This document shows positions 30,656 through 32,171 of a stretch of 32,171 nt of DNA, one piece after another. Below the pieces are notes generated by a model. It had not been told where the DNA came from, did not search any database, and worked only from the letters and a program-made list of their open reading frames with translations. This DNA is from JBBDYQ01 sp035553855. Lineage in GTDB: Bacteria; Actinomycetota; Thermoleophilia; Solirubrobacterales; Thermoleophilaceae. Location of the stretch: NCBI GenBank assembly GCA_035553855.1, contig DATMJO010000084.1, positions 1 to 32,171 on the forward strand. Direction: 5' to 3'. The translations under genes were made by a program, and so were the position numbers. Every line of letters begins with the position of its first letter. Positions within the stretch are counted from its first letter, which is position 1.

Positions 30656-31567
30656 CTAGATGGCGGTCATGCTCCTCATCTCCTCGTAGCGCGAGTCGAT
30701 CTCCTCGCGGGTGAGGCGGCGGACGCGCTCGGTCCCGAACTCCTCGACGTTGAAGGAGGCGAGGACGGTGCCGTAGGTCATCGCGCGGCGCAGCGTGGGC
30801 TCGTCGCGCGGGGCGCCCTCGCCCTGGGAGGTGAGGTAGCCGAGGAAGCCGCCGGCGAACGAGTCGCCGGCGCCCGTCGGGTCGTTGACCGACTCGAGCG
30901 GGTAGGCGGGGAGGGCGAAGAAGCCCTCCTCGGTGATCAGCGCCGCGCCGTACTCGCCCTGCTTGGCGACCACCACGCTGGGGCCCATGTCCATGACCGC
31001 CCGCGCGGCGCGGATCAGGTTCGGCTGCTCGCTGAGCATCCGCAGCTCCGCGTCGTTCATGAACACCATGTCCACCCCGCCGATCGTGCGGATCAGAGAG
31101 TCGCGCGCCGTGTCGATCCAGAGGTTCATCGAGTCGAGCGCGGCGAGCCGGGCGCCCGGGCACTGCTCGCGCACCTGGCGCTGGAGGTCGGGCTGGATGT
31201 TCGCGAGGAACAGGACCTCCGACGAGCGGGAGGTCTCCGAGAGCTTCGGCTCGAACTCGCCGAACACGTTGAGGCGGGTGTCGTCGGTGTGGGCCGTGTT
31301 CAGGTCGTACTCGTAATGGCCGCGCCAGAAGAAGGTCTGGCCGCCCTCGACCCGCTCGATGTCGTCGGTGTTCACGCCGCGTCCGTGGAGGACGCCGTAC
31401 TCCTCGTCGCCGAAGTCCTCGCCGACGGGCCCGACGACACGGACGTCGGTGAAGAAGCTGGCCGCGAGCGAGAAGTGCACGGCGGAGCCGCCGAGCATGC
31501 GCTCGCGCTCGCCGAACGGGGTGCGCACGGCGTCGAAGGCGATGGATCCGACCACGGTCAGGCTCAC
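30656..31567 (-). CDS. PfkB-family sugar or nucleoside kinase
   Basis: This 303-residue protein has the ribokinase fold motifs: VGSIAFDAVRTPFGE at the start, LGGSAVHFSLAASFF, and the C-terminal NDPTGAGDSFAGGFLGYL with the catalytic Asp and anion hole. It transfers phosphate from ATP to a sugar, nucleoside or similar alcohol; the substrate is not clear. The middle region has an unusual aromatic lid (GQTFFWRGHYEYDLNTAHTD). Start GTG 31567. It is convergent with the mce operon and divergent from the quinone oxidoreductase gene, with which it shares a 47-bp gap. Confidence 0.92.
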   Translation of the reverse strand: MSLTVVGSIAFDAVRTPFGERERMLGGSAVHFSLAASFFTDVRVVGPVGEDFGDEEYGVLHGRGVNTDDIERVEGGQTFFWRGHYEYDLNTAHTDDTRLNVFGEFEPKLSETSRSSEVLFLANIQPDLQRQVREQCPGARLAALDSMNLWIDTARDSLIRTIGGVDMVFMNDAELRMLSEQPNLIRAARAVMDMGPSVVVAKQGEYGAALITEEGFFALPAYPLESVNDPTGAGDSFAGGFLGYLTSQGEGAPRDEPTLRRAMTYGTVLASFNVEEFGTERVRRLTREEIDSRYEEMRSMTAI

Positions 31568-31614
31568 GGGGGCGGAGACACTAGCGAGAGCTACGCCCTA
31601 AGCTCAGCCGCCGC

Positions 31615-32171
31615 ATGCGTGCCGTACAGATCGACGAGTTCGGCGGGACCGAGGTTCTCCGCGTGAAGGACCTCCCCGTTCCCGAGCCCGGGGAGGGCGA
31701 GGTGCTCGTGAAGGTCGCCCGCGCCGGGGTGAACTTCGCCGACACCCATCAGCGCGAGAACTCCTACCTCGCGAAGTTCGAGCTGCCGCTCGTGCTCGGC
31801 GGAGAGGTGGCAGGGGTGGTGGAGCGCTCGGCGCACGGCTTCGAGGCGGGGCAGCGCGTCGTCTCGATGGTCCGCTCGGGCGGCTACGCGGAGTATGTGG
31901 CGGCACCCGCGGCCACCACCTTCCCGATCCCCGACGGCGTCGACGACGGGACCGCGCTGGCGCTCCTGATCCAGGGCCTCACCGCGCGGCACCTCTACCG
32001 GACGAGCGCGAAGCTCGCCGAGGGGGAGAGCGTGGTCGTCGTCTCGGGAGCCGGCGGGGTCGGCAGCCTCGCCGTCCAGCTCGGCCGGCCGATGGGCGCC
32101 GGGCGCGTGATCGCGACCGCCTCCACGGATGAGAAGCGCGCGCTCTGCCTCAGGCTGGGAGCGGACGCGGC
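31615..32171 (+). CDS. Quinone oxidoreductase / zinc-free MDR-family reductase (5' part)
   Basis: An open frame from ATG 31615 runs to the window end without a stop, giving the first 185 residues. MRAVQIDEFGGTEVLRVKDL and VARAGVNFADTHQRENSY match the quinone-oxidoreductase branch of medium-chain dehydrogenases. LPLVLGGEVAGVVE, then the NADPH-binding SGAGGVGSLAVQLGRPMGAG follow. The zinc-binding Cys of alcohol dehydrogenases is absent, as expected for NADPH:quinone reductases. The C-terminal part is outside the window. Confidence 0.9.
   Translation, partial: MRAVQIDEFGGTEVLRVKDLPVPEPGEGEVLVKVARAGVNFADTHQRENSYLAKFELPLVLGGEVAGVVERSAHGFEAGQRVVSMVRSGGYAEYVAAPAATTFPIPDGVDDGTALALLIQGLTARHLYRTSAKLAEGESVVVVSGAGGVGSLAVQLGRPMGAGRVIATASTDEKRALCLRLGADA

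Overview
The window is very GC-rich bacterial DNA with many GTG/TTG starts and tightly packed, often overlapping genes. An actinobacterial 2-oxoglutarate dehydrogenase of the E2-E1 fusion type, a six-gene Mce cluster and apparently leaderless promoters point to Actinomycetota. I infer class Thermoleophilia (Solirubrobacterales-like) from the gene families; no marker gene proves it. No rRNA, tRNA, CRISPR array or intact transposase was seen.

Layout. 1-553 (-): 5' part of a secreted lytic transglycosylase, frameshifted in a G8 run and cut by the window edge. 665-1468 (+): SDR oxidoreductase. 1549-3618 (+): PAS-PAS-GGDEF-EAL cyclic di-GMP enzyme. 3617-5068: a 165-bp near-identical direct repeat of the 3' end of the 2-oxoglutarate dehydrogenase gene (kgd) brackets about 1.1 kb of foreign-looking DNA with one unknown ORF. 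4902-9161 (-): kgd, with two lipoyl domains, a peripheral-subunit-binding domain, E2 and E1 in one chain. 9237-11847 (+): alkylglycerone-phosphate-synthase-like FAD enzyme overlapping a metallo-beta-lactamase-fold hydrolase. 11851-15231 (-): secreted trypsin-like protease, an ECF sigma factor fused to a zinc-finger anti-sigma-like segment, a transmembrane helix and a Pro-rich tail, and a secreted helical protein whose leader carries a cyclic di-GMP-I (GEMM-I) riboswitch. 15375-17891 (-): moaA, two small unknown genes, metF. 17940-18671 (-): ABC transporter fossil with two internal deletions. 18668-20002 (-): citrate synthase. 20108-20935 (+): secreted protein made of two diverged copies of one domain. 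20946-21544 (-): small membrane protein and PRC-barrel-like protein. 21590-30639 (+): MpaB-like oxygenase, then six overlapping mce genes. 30656-31567 (-): PfkB-family kinase. 31615-end (+): partial quinone oxidoreductase.

How the parts may work together. Citrate synthase and the all-in-one 2-oxoglutarate dehydrogenase serve the TCA cycle. The Mce cluster should form a lipid or steroid uptake assembly in the envelope, but its YrbE permeases and MceG ATPase are not in the window. The strongest regulatory signal is the riboswitch at 15235-15320: it carries the conserved GEMM-I core, its 3' side contains the Shine-Dalgarno sequence of the downstream gene, and an upstream copy of the same pentamer offers an alternative pairing. 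With a two-domain GGDEF/EAL enzyme in the same window and a membrane-tethered sigma/anti-sigma fusion directly downstream, cyclic di-GMP probably controls an envelope protein here. That link is an inference from sequence and position only.
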